DNA of 64,000 bases from Vibrio cincinnatiensis (GTDB taxonomy: Bacteria; Pseudomonadota; Gammaproteobacteria; Enterobacterales; Vibrionaceae), in assembly GCF_022113815.1 (NCBI RefSeq), contig NZ_SGOM01000002.1, positions 1 through 64,000 on the forward strand, in the 5' to 3' direction. The notes beneath the pieces are model-generated. The model did no database searches, was not told the origin of the DNA, and saw nothing but the letters and a program-made list of their open reading frames with translations. This document shows, in pieces, positions 38,399 to 46,197 of the stretch (the first letter of the stretch is position 1; the number at the start of each line of letters is the position of its first letter). The translations under genes were made by a program, and so were the position numbers.

Positions 38399-39883
38399 TC
38401 ATCCCTCATTAATAGTTACTGAAGATAAGCGATACCAACCGGATGGCTCTCTTCCTTCATTCGCTAAGTTAATAGCGGCTCGGCCATGACGATCCACCAA
38501 GGCTAACTCAAGCATGTAGTATCCTGCTTCCAAAGACTCCGGCAGAGAAAAACTGCTGTTAGTGATGTGCTCTCCCGGCAACCAACTGAGCACATCATGG
38601 TTAGAAATAGCTAAAAAGGCCATTTCATTTTGATCGTTCATTAACCGAAAGGCCAAATAGTAAGATTGATAAGGCGGAGCATTCCCTTCATTCACCATAC
38701 GCACTTGTAGATTCAACATATGCCCCGCAGTGGCTTCTGACTGATGTAAGAGTGAATCCACTCGCAACCGATAGCCTATATGTAGCAAAGCTTCATCAAG
38801 TAAATCTCGGTACTGACTTGGGATCGGATACGACTTCAGGTTGAGTGTTGAAGCATGTTGTTCAATCGCCCAATCTAAGCTGGCTTTGACTTGCTCTTTG
38901 CTATAGTGCTGAGTACTTTGCCACTCACTCATATTCCCACAGGTTTCTAAACTCACTGGTGCCGATTTCCAGCGTTCAGGAAATTGACTATCGTCCTCGG
39001 TCGCTTGCGCTAAGCGATGAGGATAATCATGCGTCATATGACTCCATTGCTGCGAAAAATGGTGCCAGTCTCCCCAGCAATCTGCTCGCCAACCCGCACC
39101 TTTACCCGTCGCATAGACTAAACTTTCTCCCCCACTGATTAACATCAGTTTCGGGGTTTGTGGAAACGCCGCAAAATGCAAATCCACTAACCGATTCAGA
39201 TCTTCGTTGGAATAGCGCTGGTGCAATGGCTTTAAGTCTGAAAAGTTACTGTTATGCCATTCGCCCCATGAGCCAACCATGCCAATATCCACATGGCTCA
39301 AATTCGGATTACCATCATAACGTTGCCCAAATGCCATCAATAGCTTTTCTACATATTCTAGATAAAGAGAGTCATCTAAATCCGGAATAAAGGTTTTCCC
39401 CTCTCCCGTCCATTGCCCTGGAATCCCTTTATTGATCAACCACTGAGGAATTTTACTGCCACTCGATGGTGTTGCGGCGCTCATAAACCGCAAAGCAACC
39501 ATTCGCGGTGGTGTGTGTGCTCGGTTTTGTGTGAGTAAACGATCAATGGTATCAAACCTATATTGCCCTTCCTGAGGTTCAAGCTCATCCCAGTAAAAAC
39601 GATAATAGTCAATACCTTCCGTCGGATATTGCTGTTCAGTTAAAGTCTCTCCCCATCCATTATGGAAGCTCTCGACCCCAACACCTGGGTTACGGAGTGG
39701 GCCATCAAGTGCGACAGGGTAAGTCAGGATCATCGATTCACTCAAAGAATCAGGGATCTCTGGTACGAAAGCATCGGATTCCTGTTTTCTATCGGCCAGA
39801 CACGCCGTTAATGGTAAGAGTAGCAGTAAACTCAGGGCTGCTTTAAAGCCATTTTTTCTGTATGCCGGTGTTGCGATTTTCAC
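38399..39883 (-). CDS. Lipoprotein of the DUF4832/DUF4874 type, last gene of the exopolysaccharide operon
   Basis: A 494-residue predicted lipoprotein: signal sequence with lipobox LLPLTACLAD, then a TIM-barrel-like region (about 50-350; YYRFYWDELEPQEGQYRFDTIDR resembles glycoside hydrolases with a beta-galactosidase-like fold). A C-terminal beta domain (about 365-490) follows. This arrangement fits DUF4874 plus DUF4832 proteins, often found beside polysaccharide genes. A role in trimming or binding the exported polymer is inferred. The residues after Cys are Leu-Ala-Asp, not the inner-membrane Asp+2 signal, so an outer-membrane anchor is more likely. The start overlaps the upstream gene's stop by four bases. 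Confidence 0.78.
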   Translation of the reverse strand: MKIATPAYRKNGFKAALSLLLLLPLTACLADRKQESDAFVPEIPDSLSESMILTYPVALDGPLRNPGVGVESFHNGWGETLTEQQYPTEGIDYYRFYWDELEPQEGQYRFDTIDRLLTQNRAHTPPRMVALRFMSAATPSSGSKIPQWLINKGIPGQWTGEGKTFIPDLDDSLYLEYVEKLLMAFGQRYDGNPNLSHVDIGMVGSWGEWHNSNFSDLKPLHQRYSNEDLNRLVDLHFAAFPQTPKLMLISGGESLVYATGKGAGWRADCWGDWHHFSQQWSHMTHDYPHRLAQATEDDSQFPERWKSAPVSLETCGNMSEWQSTQHYSKEQVKASLDWAIEQHASTLNLKSYPIPSQYRDLLDEALLHIGYRLRVDSLLHQSEATAGHMLNLQVRMVNEGNAPPYQSYYLAFRLMNDQNEMAFLAISNHDVLSWLPGEHITNSSFSLPESLEAGYYMLELALVDRHGRAAINLANEGREPSGWYRLSSVTINEG

Positions 39884-40287
39884 TGCATTAACCCTTTAAA
39901 CCAATCCCAGATACCCAACGAAAAATCATCAAAAAGATCGATACCCAGTGCAGATTTTATTAAATATAACGCCAGTAACGCTAAGCCCAACACGGTGACA
40001 CCACTGATTAAAATCAATAGTGTCATGAGAAAATTCGCTATTTTTGATTCTGGATTGCGTAATTGCTGGCGACGATCTCGTCCCATCAGTAACACCAAAT
40101 AATAACGCTTACCAAACCAAGGTAAGCTTTTTCTCACATCAAGGGCATGGCGATGATGCAAGCCACTACTGATGATCGCCTGCTCAATCGCCTGTTTTTG
40201 ATCATCACTGAAACTGTCTGCCACAGTTTTATCTAAGATTTGATAAAACTGGCTAACGGATTGATGCTCTTTTTTTCGAGTCGTCAC
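39880..40287 (-). CDS. Small membrane protein of the exopolysaccharide operon, unknown
   Basis: The 135 residues comprise a soluble, helical N-terminal part (1-80, with VADSFSDDQKQAIEQAIISS) and one or two membrane segments (about 84-112). I know no assigned function. It starts at a GTG with GGAG 6 bases upstream and lies directly against the preceding glycosyltransferase stop, so it belongs to the operon. Confidence 0.8.
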   Translation of the reverse strand: MTTRKKEHQSVSQFYQILDKTVADSFSDDQKQAIEQAIISSGLHHRHALDVRKSLPWFGKRYYLVLLMGRDRRQQLRNPESKIANFLMTLLILISGVTVLGLALLALYLIKSALGIDLFDDFSLGIWDWFKGLMQ

Positions 40288-41388
40288 TTACTGCTCCAAG
40301 GCCTTGCGATACACTTGCATTGTCTGCTGTGCAATGGTCTTCCAATCATATTTTTGTAAATACACATCATAATTGATCCGTTCGGCTTCCACGCCTTGTT
40401 GTAGCTTATCACTCAAGCGCGCCACATCTCCCACTGGGAAATAACACTCAGGGTTTAGCGCCACTTCAGTATTGGCCGGAATATCACTGACCAAAGCAGG
40501 AAGAGAAAATGACATCGCTTCGAGCAAGGCAATCGGTAAACCTTCATGATAAGAAGGCATAACAAATAACCGGGCTTGAGAGAAAACCACCTTTAATTCA
40601 TCCCCTTTTAAAAAACCCGTCATGATTACGCCCGGTGTCTGTTGAGCTTTCTGTTTGAGAGCTTGGCTATAAGGCGTTTCATGATCCGTGTCGCCCACCA
40701 ACACTAAAGGTAAGGTGACCCCAGATTGCTGGTACGCATCAATGAGATCGTGAAACCCTTTCTCTTCAACAAACCGCCCGACCGCCACCAGATAATGCTG
40801 TGCGGTAAGCGAATACTTACTCAGTACTTGATGAAGAATGGTATCGTTTAAAGGGGGGGCGGGAAGCACGCCGTTATAGATCAAGTTAGCATCATAGCGC
40901 TGATACTTTTCTTGCAAAATACGATTGATCACTTCTGAAATAACGATGACTTCATTGGCCCACTTAGCCGCAAACTTTTCCCCCAGCATTAATACTTTCT
41001 TGGCGACACCACCCCATTTTTGGCGATCATAATCAGGACCGTGATGGGTAAACACCACTTTCTTACCCAGTAGACGTAACAGCGGTACCACCAACCCCGG
41101 TCCGATAGCGTGCACATGCACCACTTGTGAACCATCAAATAAGGTCGATAAAGCCGCTAAAGTGGAATGTACAATAGCCTCTAAAGATTTTTTCTTGGGT
41201 GCCCAAATCGATTTCGTCACCACACCTTGATAATTCGAGTGTTGATATTCGACATAAGGAGAGCGAGCAATCACACATACCTCGACGCCAAACTGTTTCA
41301 CCAATTCGGGATACAAATGTTGGCAATGCGTTTCTACACCACCCAGCACATCCGGAATGCCTCGTGTTCCTAATACAGTAATTTTCAT
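40288..41388 (-). CDS. Glycosyltransferase, GT4 family
   Basis: A 366-residue retaining glycosyltransferase with the GT-B fold that should add one sugar of the exopolysaccharide repeat unit at the inner membrane. The N terminus GTRGIPDVLGGVETHCQ is typical of a GT4 subgroup with a DUF1972-like start. The C-terminal half has VGRFVEEKGFHDLIDAY and the nucleotide-sugar site HEGLPIALLEAMSFSLP (EX7E motif). It overlaps the next upstream gene by four bases. The sugar donor cannot be deduced. Confidence 0.92.
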   Translation of the reverse strand: MKITVLGTRGIPDVLGGVETHCQHLYPELVKQFGVEVCVIARSPYVEYQHSNYQGVVTKSIWAPKKKSLEAIVHSTLAALSTLFDGSQVVHVHAIGPGLVVPLLRLLGKKVVFTHHGPDYDRQKWGGVAKKVLMLGEKFAAKWANEVIVISEVINRILQEKYQRYDANLIYNGVLPAPPLNDTILHQVLSKYSLTAQHYLVAVGRFVEEKGFHDLIDAYQQSGVTLPLVLVGDTDHETPYSQALKQKAQQTPGVIMTGFLKGDELKVVFSQARLFVMPSYHEGLPIALLEAMSFSLPALVSDIPANTEVALNPECYFPVGDVARLSDKLQQGVEAERINYDVYLQKYDWKTIAQQTMQVYRKALEQ

Positions 41389-42602
41389 ACGGGATTCACC
41401 TCACTGAGTAACTGTTGATAGAGGTGCATCAAACTGGCTTGATGCTGAGTCAACGAATATTTATTTAATAAGCGTTGACGCGCCTTGTATCCCATATCAA
41501 TCACTTGCTCTTTGTTATCCGCTACGCTGTCCATTACCTCAGCCAGCGAATGAGGATCACCAGCCGTAAATAAGCGCCCTTCAATGCCATCTCGTACTTG
41601 CTCAGGAATCCCCCCAATATTGGCACCAATGACGGGTTTACCATAAGCCATCGCTTCCAATACCGACATGGAGCAGTTCTCATAACATTCAGAAGGCACA
41701 ATCACGGCTGTGGAATGCTTAATGAGCGTGTGTAACGCTTCACCACGTTGAAACCCAAGAAAATCAATATTGTGGTAGTTGGCCACCAGTTCATCGAATA
41801 GCGGTCCATCCCCCACCACTTTCAAAGGAAGAGCCTGCGCAGAATGCTGGTAAGCCTTAGCAAGGGTCGCTACTCCTTTTTCCTGACTTAACCGTCCGAG
41901 ATAAAGAAAGTACCCTTGATCGGTTATATCATGGTGGTCAACTTGTTCATCAATCCCATTAACAATCACGTCAATACGATTGTTGGGGAGCTTTTGACGT
42001 AACAGGTTTGCCAGAAATTCACTCGGGGAAACAATCACATCTAAAGCCTGATAGTTCTTTGCCCACCTTTGATAGGTGGCTTCCAAAGACAATAACGCGC
42101 TTTTGAATAGTGAACCTTGCTGACAACGGTAACGACAGGCATTCCAAACCGAACCGTGTAAACACGCTTCACACGTGTGATTATCCCGATACATGGTGTA
42201 GCTTGGACAAGCAATTTTAGTGTCATGAGCCGTCAACACGGTTTTGCAGCCTAAGCTTTTCGCCACCTTAATGATCGAGGGGGTCAATTGATGGTAAATA
42301 TTGTGAAAATGCACAATATCTGGCTGCTCTTGGGTGATCAAGGCTTGTAGCTTACGACACGCTTCTCGGTTATGGATAAAATCTACCGCGGTTTTGACAC
42401 TGCTCACTACCCCATGACCTTGATAATAATCAACATTCGGCACAAAAAAGTCATGGTAAGCAGAAGGAAGATTTTTTTCATGTTGCATCGAAAAATCCAC
42501 CACAACCACACCCGCTTGTTGCAACATTTCTCGTTCTTGAAAAAAGACCGTTTCCGCCCCGCCTTTCATAAAAAAGAATTTATTCACCAGCAGAACTTTC
42601 AT
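41385..42602 (-). CDS. Glycosyltransferase, GT4 family, with cysteine cluster
   Basis: A roughly 405-residue GT-B glycosyltransferase. The donor-site motif is ECYENCSMSVLEAMAYGKP near the C terminus, and LYLGRLSQEKGVATLAKAY marks the start of the C-terminal domain. An internal insertion near residues 130-160 has five cysteines (CPSYTMYRDNHTCEACLHG, then CRYRCQQG), a feature of some GT4 enzymes that may bind metal. I use ATG 42602, which overlaps the preceding gene's stop as TGATG; GTG 42605 is an alternative. The sugar specificity is unknown. Confidence 0.9.
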   Translation of the reverse strand: MKVLLVNKFFFMKGGAETVFFQEREMLQQAGVVVVDFSMQHEKNLPSAYHDFFVPNVDYYQGHGVVSSVKTAVDFIHNREACRKLQALITQEQPDIVHFHNIYHQLTPSIIKVAKSLGCKTVLTAHDTKIACPSYTMYRDNHTCEACLHGSVWNACRYRCQQGSLFKSALLSLEATYQRWAKNYQALDVIVSPSEFLANLLRQKLPNNRIDVIVNGIDEQVDHHDITDQGYFLYLGRLSQEKGVATLAKAYQHSAQALPLKVVGDGPLFDELVANYHNIDFLGFQRGEALHTLIKHSTAVIVPSECYENCSMSVLEAMAYGKPVIGANIGGIPEQVRDGIEGRLFTAGDPHSLAEVMDSVADNKEQVIDMGYKARQRLLNKYSLTQHQASLMHLYQQLLSEVNPV

Positions 42603-43597
42603 CACTCTTTTCCTCTGATCACTTGGTTATCGGGTGCTTGACGAGGGTTTTTAAGCGTAGAACAGAGCCCTCTCACCATCCCCGCTGAAAAGAACGACAA
42701 ATTCACAATACTGAGTAGCGCATCGCGCACAGAGCAATTTTTTACCGCTTTGAGCAGAAAAAAAGCCAGCAATGGCAGAAACGCTATCCCCACCCACATC
42801 CACGGTAACGCAATCATGGACACAACGACGCTCAGTAAATAAAGCGTAAAAATCAGTTCATTTTTAACGGTTTTAACCGCATCCATAAAATGTGAGGTCC
42901 CCCATGAGGCGCGCAATAACTCCCCTGAGGCTGCTAAATAACGGCTTCGCCAACGATGCTTAAGCAACGCAAAGGTCGACATCACATAAGAGGTGTGATG
43001 AAAATAAGGGACGGCTAAGCGATGTAGTTTAAACCCCGCTTTTTGTAAACGCATACCGAGTTCGGCTTCTTCATACGCATGTAGGTTGCGATTCGTTAAA
43101 TAGCCTAATTGATCAATTGCTGACTTACGATACAAGCCGCCACCTGCAAGGTGGTGACAATCGCCTAAGGGGTAAATCTGGTGCAGCCGCTGCTTACGTG
43201 ATTTAAACTCATAACTGACCGCCTCATCCATTTCTACCATCCCTGCCACGCCAGCATAATCAGGGTGAGCGTGTAAAAATGCCATACCTTGCTCAATAAA
43301 CCCAGCAGCCAGCTGCATATCCCCATCGAGCAATAACAAAAATTCTCCTTGCGCATACAGATAACCCAACTGGTGCCCCACCCCACAACACCGTTCTTCG
43401 GCATGCACCAAGGACACGACGGTGACCCCTAAATCGAGAGCAATCTGTTGGGTCTGATCCGTCGATAAGCTATCTGCGACCAGAATTTCATGAGGATACA
43501 TCGCTAAACTATCACGAATACTGGCGATGGTTTTTGCTATCCCCTGCTCTTCGTTATAGGTTTTTATAATGACCGAGATAGTGGGAATTTCATTCAT
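42602..43597 (-). CDS. Glycosyltransferase, GT2 family, with membrane anchor
   Basis: A 331-residue inverting transferase. The GT-A domain starts with ISVIIKTYNEEQGIAKTI, has VADSLSTDQT and the metal-binding DGDM, and the acceptor-side GGGLYRKSAIDQLGYL. Two or three membrane segments occupy about residues 240-300. ATG 43597 is preferred because the longer frame begins at TTG inside the polymerase gene. It overlaps the upstream gene by 8 bases. It probably extends the lipid-linked repeat unit. Confidence 0.92.
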   Translation of the reverse strand: MNEIPTISVIIKTYNEEQGIAKTIASIRDSLAMYPHEILVADSLSTDQTQQIALDLGVTVVSLVHAEERCCGVGHQLGYLYAQGEFLLLLDGDMQLAAGFIEQGMAFLHAHPDYAGVAGMVEMDEAVSYEFKSRKQRLHQIYPLGDCHHLAGGGLYRKSAIDQLGYLTNRNLHAYEEAELGMRLQKAGFKLHRLAVPYFHHTSYVMSTFALLKHRWRSRYLAASGELLRASWGTSHFMDAVKTVKNELIFTLYLLSVVVSMIALPWMWVGIAFLPLLAFFLLKAVKNCSVRDALLSIVNLSFFSAGMVRGLCSTLKNPRQAPDNQVIRGKE

Positions 43598-44969
43598 AAC
43601 TGAACTCTCTAGCAGCAAGGGCAGACTTACGAATAACTAAAGCTGCCCCGAGCGAAAAGAAAAACATAAATTGCATCATAGGAACCAACATCAAAACTTG
43701 GCTGTAAGGAATACTCATCAATCCGGCTAATCCAAAAGCAAGGTAGGCTGGTTGATAGGCTACCAGCCGTTTATCAGCCCAGTCCAATTGCTGGGCATCT
43801 AACACAGGTTTCGGAATAGAGACCCAAATCACTAGGCCGATCAACAGTAGATATAGGCAAGTCCCGATCAAACCAATTTCCCACAGCATCATACTTAATG
43901 AGGTAGAATCGAGCAGTACATTAAACACCTCATTAAGAAACCCCGGTGCCACAGCACTCCCATGGTTCGTCGTGTTTAACCCGTAACCAAACAATAGATT
44001 GGGAATGCCATATAAATCACTGTTATTCAACCAGAAAAAAATTGTCGTCATCCGCCCTAACTCACCATTGTCCATGATGTAGTTCGGATCAAAGATATAT
44101 TCCAGTGAGTCAAGAAAAATGGTCAAGGAGCCTTTGCTCGCATCCGCATCCAACGCAGATTCATAAGAGGCCGCTAACAACATGATTGCGACAAACAGTA
44201 AGACGATGATACCTCCCAGCATCATCAATACCATTTGTGCATTGTAGCGTTTCATTCCTCGCATAAAGCTGGGGACAAACCAGACAAAAGCAAGCAACAT
44301 TGGCGCAATCAAAATCACAAATTTCACTTCACCAAGTACGCACAGGGCAAAAGCGGCCGTAATATGCAGCGCCGTACTGAGTTTACTCGCTACACCATGT
44401 TTGTATTCAGACACTTTCAGCAACATGATTAATAAGCAGAAAAGGCCAAGCGCCGCAGTATTTCCGCCTCCCATCGGATCACCACCAAAAGTCCCTACCA
44501 CAGAATCCCACATTTCAAATTCCCCTTTGATGGCCACTCGCTGAGGAACCACCACCAATAACTGATAAAGCATCACGGGGAATTGGGCGTAGAAAATCCA
44601 GTACAGCGATTGCGTCAGTCGGTAAATCTGTGATTCACGACAAAAACCCAACAATAGACAAAAGAGCACAAGCCCAATCGCCAACTCATTTTTTAGGCCA
44701 ACAATAGTGACAATAAGACCACTTTGTAGCACGGTAGACAGCGTCGACATCACGAATAAGGCGATAAAAATCACCATAATGATGCGTTCTTGATGGTCAA
44801 GGAAAAACGGGCTATAGCGGGTTTGCAATAGCATCAGAAGCAACATGACAATGGCAAGCAGAAAAGGCAGCCACAATATCGCGCCAATCCCCGAAAAATA
44901 CTGCACCATTCCACAGACAACGAGCGTCATCCACAGAAAAACTTGCATGTAGAGACCATTATTGAGCAT
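43590..44969 (-). CDS. Polysaccharide polymerase, Wzy/O-antigen-ligase-like
   Basis: A 459-residue protein with about ten to eleven membrane segments and one large periplasmic loop (about residues 270-360), as in Wzy polymerases. Sequence similarity within Wzy proteins is weak, so the call rests on topology and on position between the flippase and the glycosyltransferases. GAGG lies 6 bases before the ATG. It should join repeat units in the periplasm. Confidence 0.82.
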   Translation of the reverse strand: MLNNGLYMQVFLWMTLVVCGMVQYFSGIGAILWLPFLLAIVMLLLMLLQTRYSPFFLDHQERIIMVIFIALFVMSTLSTVLQSGLIVTIVGLKNELAIGLVLFCLLLGFCRESQIYRLTQSLYWIFYAQFPVMLYQLLVVVPQRVAIKGEFEMWDSVVGTFGGDPMGGGNTAALGLFCLLIMLLKVSEYKHGVASKLSTALHITAAFALCVLGEVKFVILIAPMLLAFVWFVPSFMRGMKRYNAQMVLMMLGGIIVLLFVAIMLLAASYESALDADASKGSLTIFLDSLEYIFDPNYIMDNGELGRMTTIFFWLNNSDLYGIPNLLFGYGLNTTNHGSAVAPGFLNEVFNVLLDSTSLSMMLWEIGLIGTCLYLLLIGLVIWVSIPKPVLDAQQLDWADKRLVAYQPAYLAFGLAGLMSIPYSQVLMLVPMMQFMFFFSLGAALVIRKSALAAREFSYE

Positions 44970-46194
44970 GTTTGGCCTCTTCTTGCTTGCGCAATAAATT
45001 AGCTCGCTGGTTTACTTTTAGATAGATAAAGCCATAGCGGAGCGCAGAAAGCAGCGCAAATGCCAGCACAGAAAGCCCATAATCCGGAATAAAATAAGGC
45101 AATACGACAAACGCCACCACCACCACCGCTAACTGTTCAAATTGGATGCGTAGAAAATAGCGTGGCGAACCAAAAACCAGTTCAATCACGGTCAGTGGGC
45201 ACACCGCCAATGCAGGAAAGAGATACGGCAACATATAACGCGAGGTTGGAACTGACTCAACCCATTCATGGCTCACCCACTGCTGAGCGTAGGCAAAATC
45301 CATCACCAGTGGGTAGCAGACAAATACCCCGGCCGTCGCCAGTGAACCCAGTATCAACAAGAGTTTGCGTACCCGCACAAACTCAGCGAAATGAAAACGT
45401 TGATGGCGAAAATCTACCGACCATTTAGAGAAAATCGAATTACGGACGGCATTACCGACAATCACCACCGGTGATAAACAAAAACGGCTGACAATGGCAA
45501 AGTAACCCGCGGTCACGGAAGAAAACCAAAAGTTAATCAATACCATCGGTAAGTTGTTATTCGCCATCGCCAACACCTCAGCGCTACCCACCCGAGAAAT
45601 ATGGTGGCGATGTTGCTGGAAAAAGCGGTGATTTTCTCGCCAGCCCCATAATTTCCAACGCATGTGTTGGAAAGGCATGGAATAAAATAACCATAGGCTA
45701 ATGCAGCTCAGCGAAACCACCGCCCAGTGCCAATAAAACATCTGGGCTTGGGAGGAGAAAAAAATTGAACTGACAACAATGACCGACATCGAAATTCGCT
45801 GAATAGCGAGCAGTGACATTTTTTCATCACGCAGCAATAAATTTTCCGAAATCAAGACCCAAGCATGCAGTACCGTCAATAGATAAAACAGCACAAAAGG
45901 GCGCTCAAAAAGAACGACCACAACGGCAGTAAAAGGTACAGCCAGCAGTAAGCTTTGCAGTAAACAGAACACCAGATTCTGAGCTAAATGCTCCTCAGAC
46001 TGCTTGGGAAGCAAAAGCTGAGAAGCGAAAGTACAGACCTGCGCGCCGATGAGGACAATGCTGTACGTTAATGCGTAGATCCCCACTTCGGCCATACCAT
46101 AACGGTCAGAGATCAACCAAATTGAAACCGCACCAATCACTTGCGAAATGATGGACGAACCAGCAATGGTTGAAATGCTTCTGAGTAAACTCAT
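44959..46194 (-). CDS. Polysaccharide flippase, Wzx-like
   Basis: A 411-residue membrane protein with about twelve segments and the N-terminal pattern of the polysaccharide transport family (MSLLRSISTIAGSSIISQVI). It should flip lipid-linked repeat units across the inner membrane. The gene overlaps the polymerase gene by 11 bases and lies 3 bases after the copolymerase gene. Confidence 0.88.
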   Translation of the reverse strand: MSLLRSISTIAGSSIISQVIGAVSIWLISDRYGMAEVGIYALTYSIVLIGAQVCTFASQLLLPKQSEEHLAQNLVFCLLQSLLLAVPFTAVVVVLFERPFVLFYLLTVLHAWVLISENLLLRDEKMSLLAIQRISMSVIVVSSIFFSSQAQMFYWHWAVVSLSCISLWLFYSMPFQHMRWKLWGWRENHRFFQQHRHHISRVGSAEVLAMANNNLPMVLINFWFSSVTAGYFAIVSRFCLSPVVIVGNAVRNSIFSKWSVDFRHQRFHFAEFVRVRKLLLILGSLATAGVFVCYPLVMDFAYAQQWVSHEWVESVPTSRYMLPYLFPALAVCPLTVIELVFGSPRYFLRIQFEQLAVVVVAFVVLPYFIPDYGLSVLAFALLSALRYGFIYLKVNQRANLLRKQEEAKHAQ

Positions 46195-46197
46195 GCA

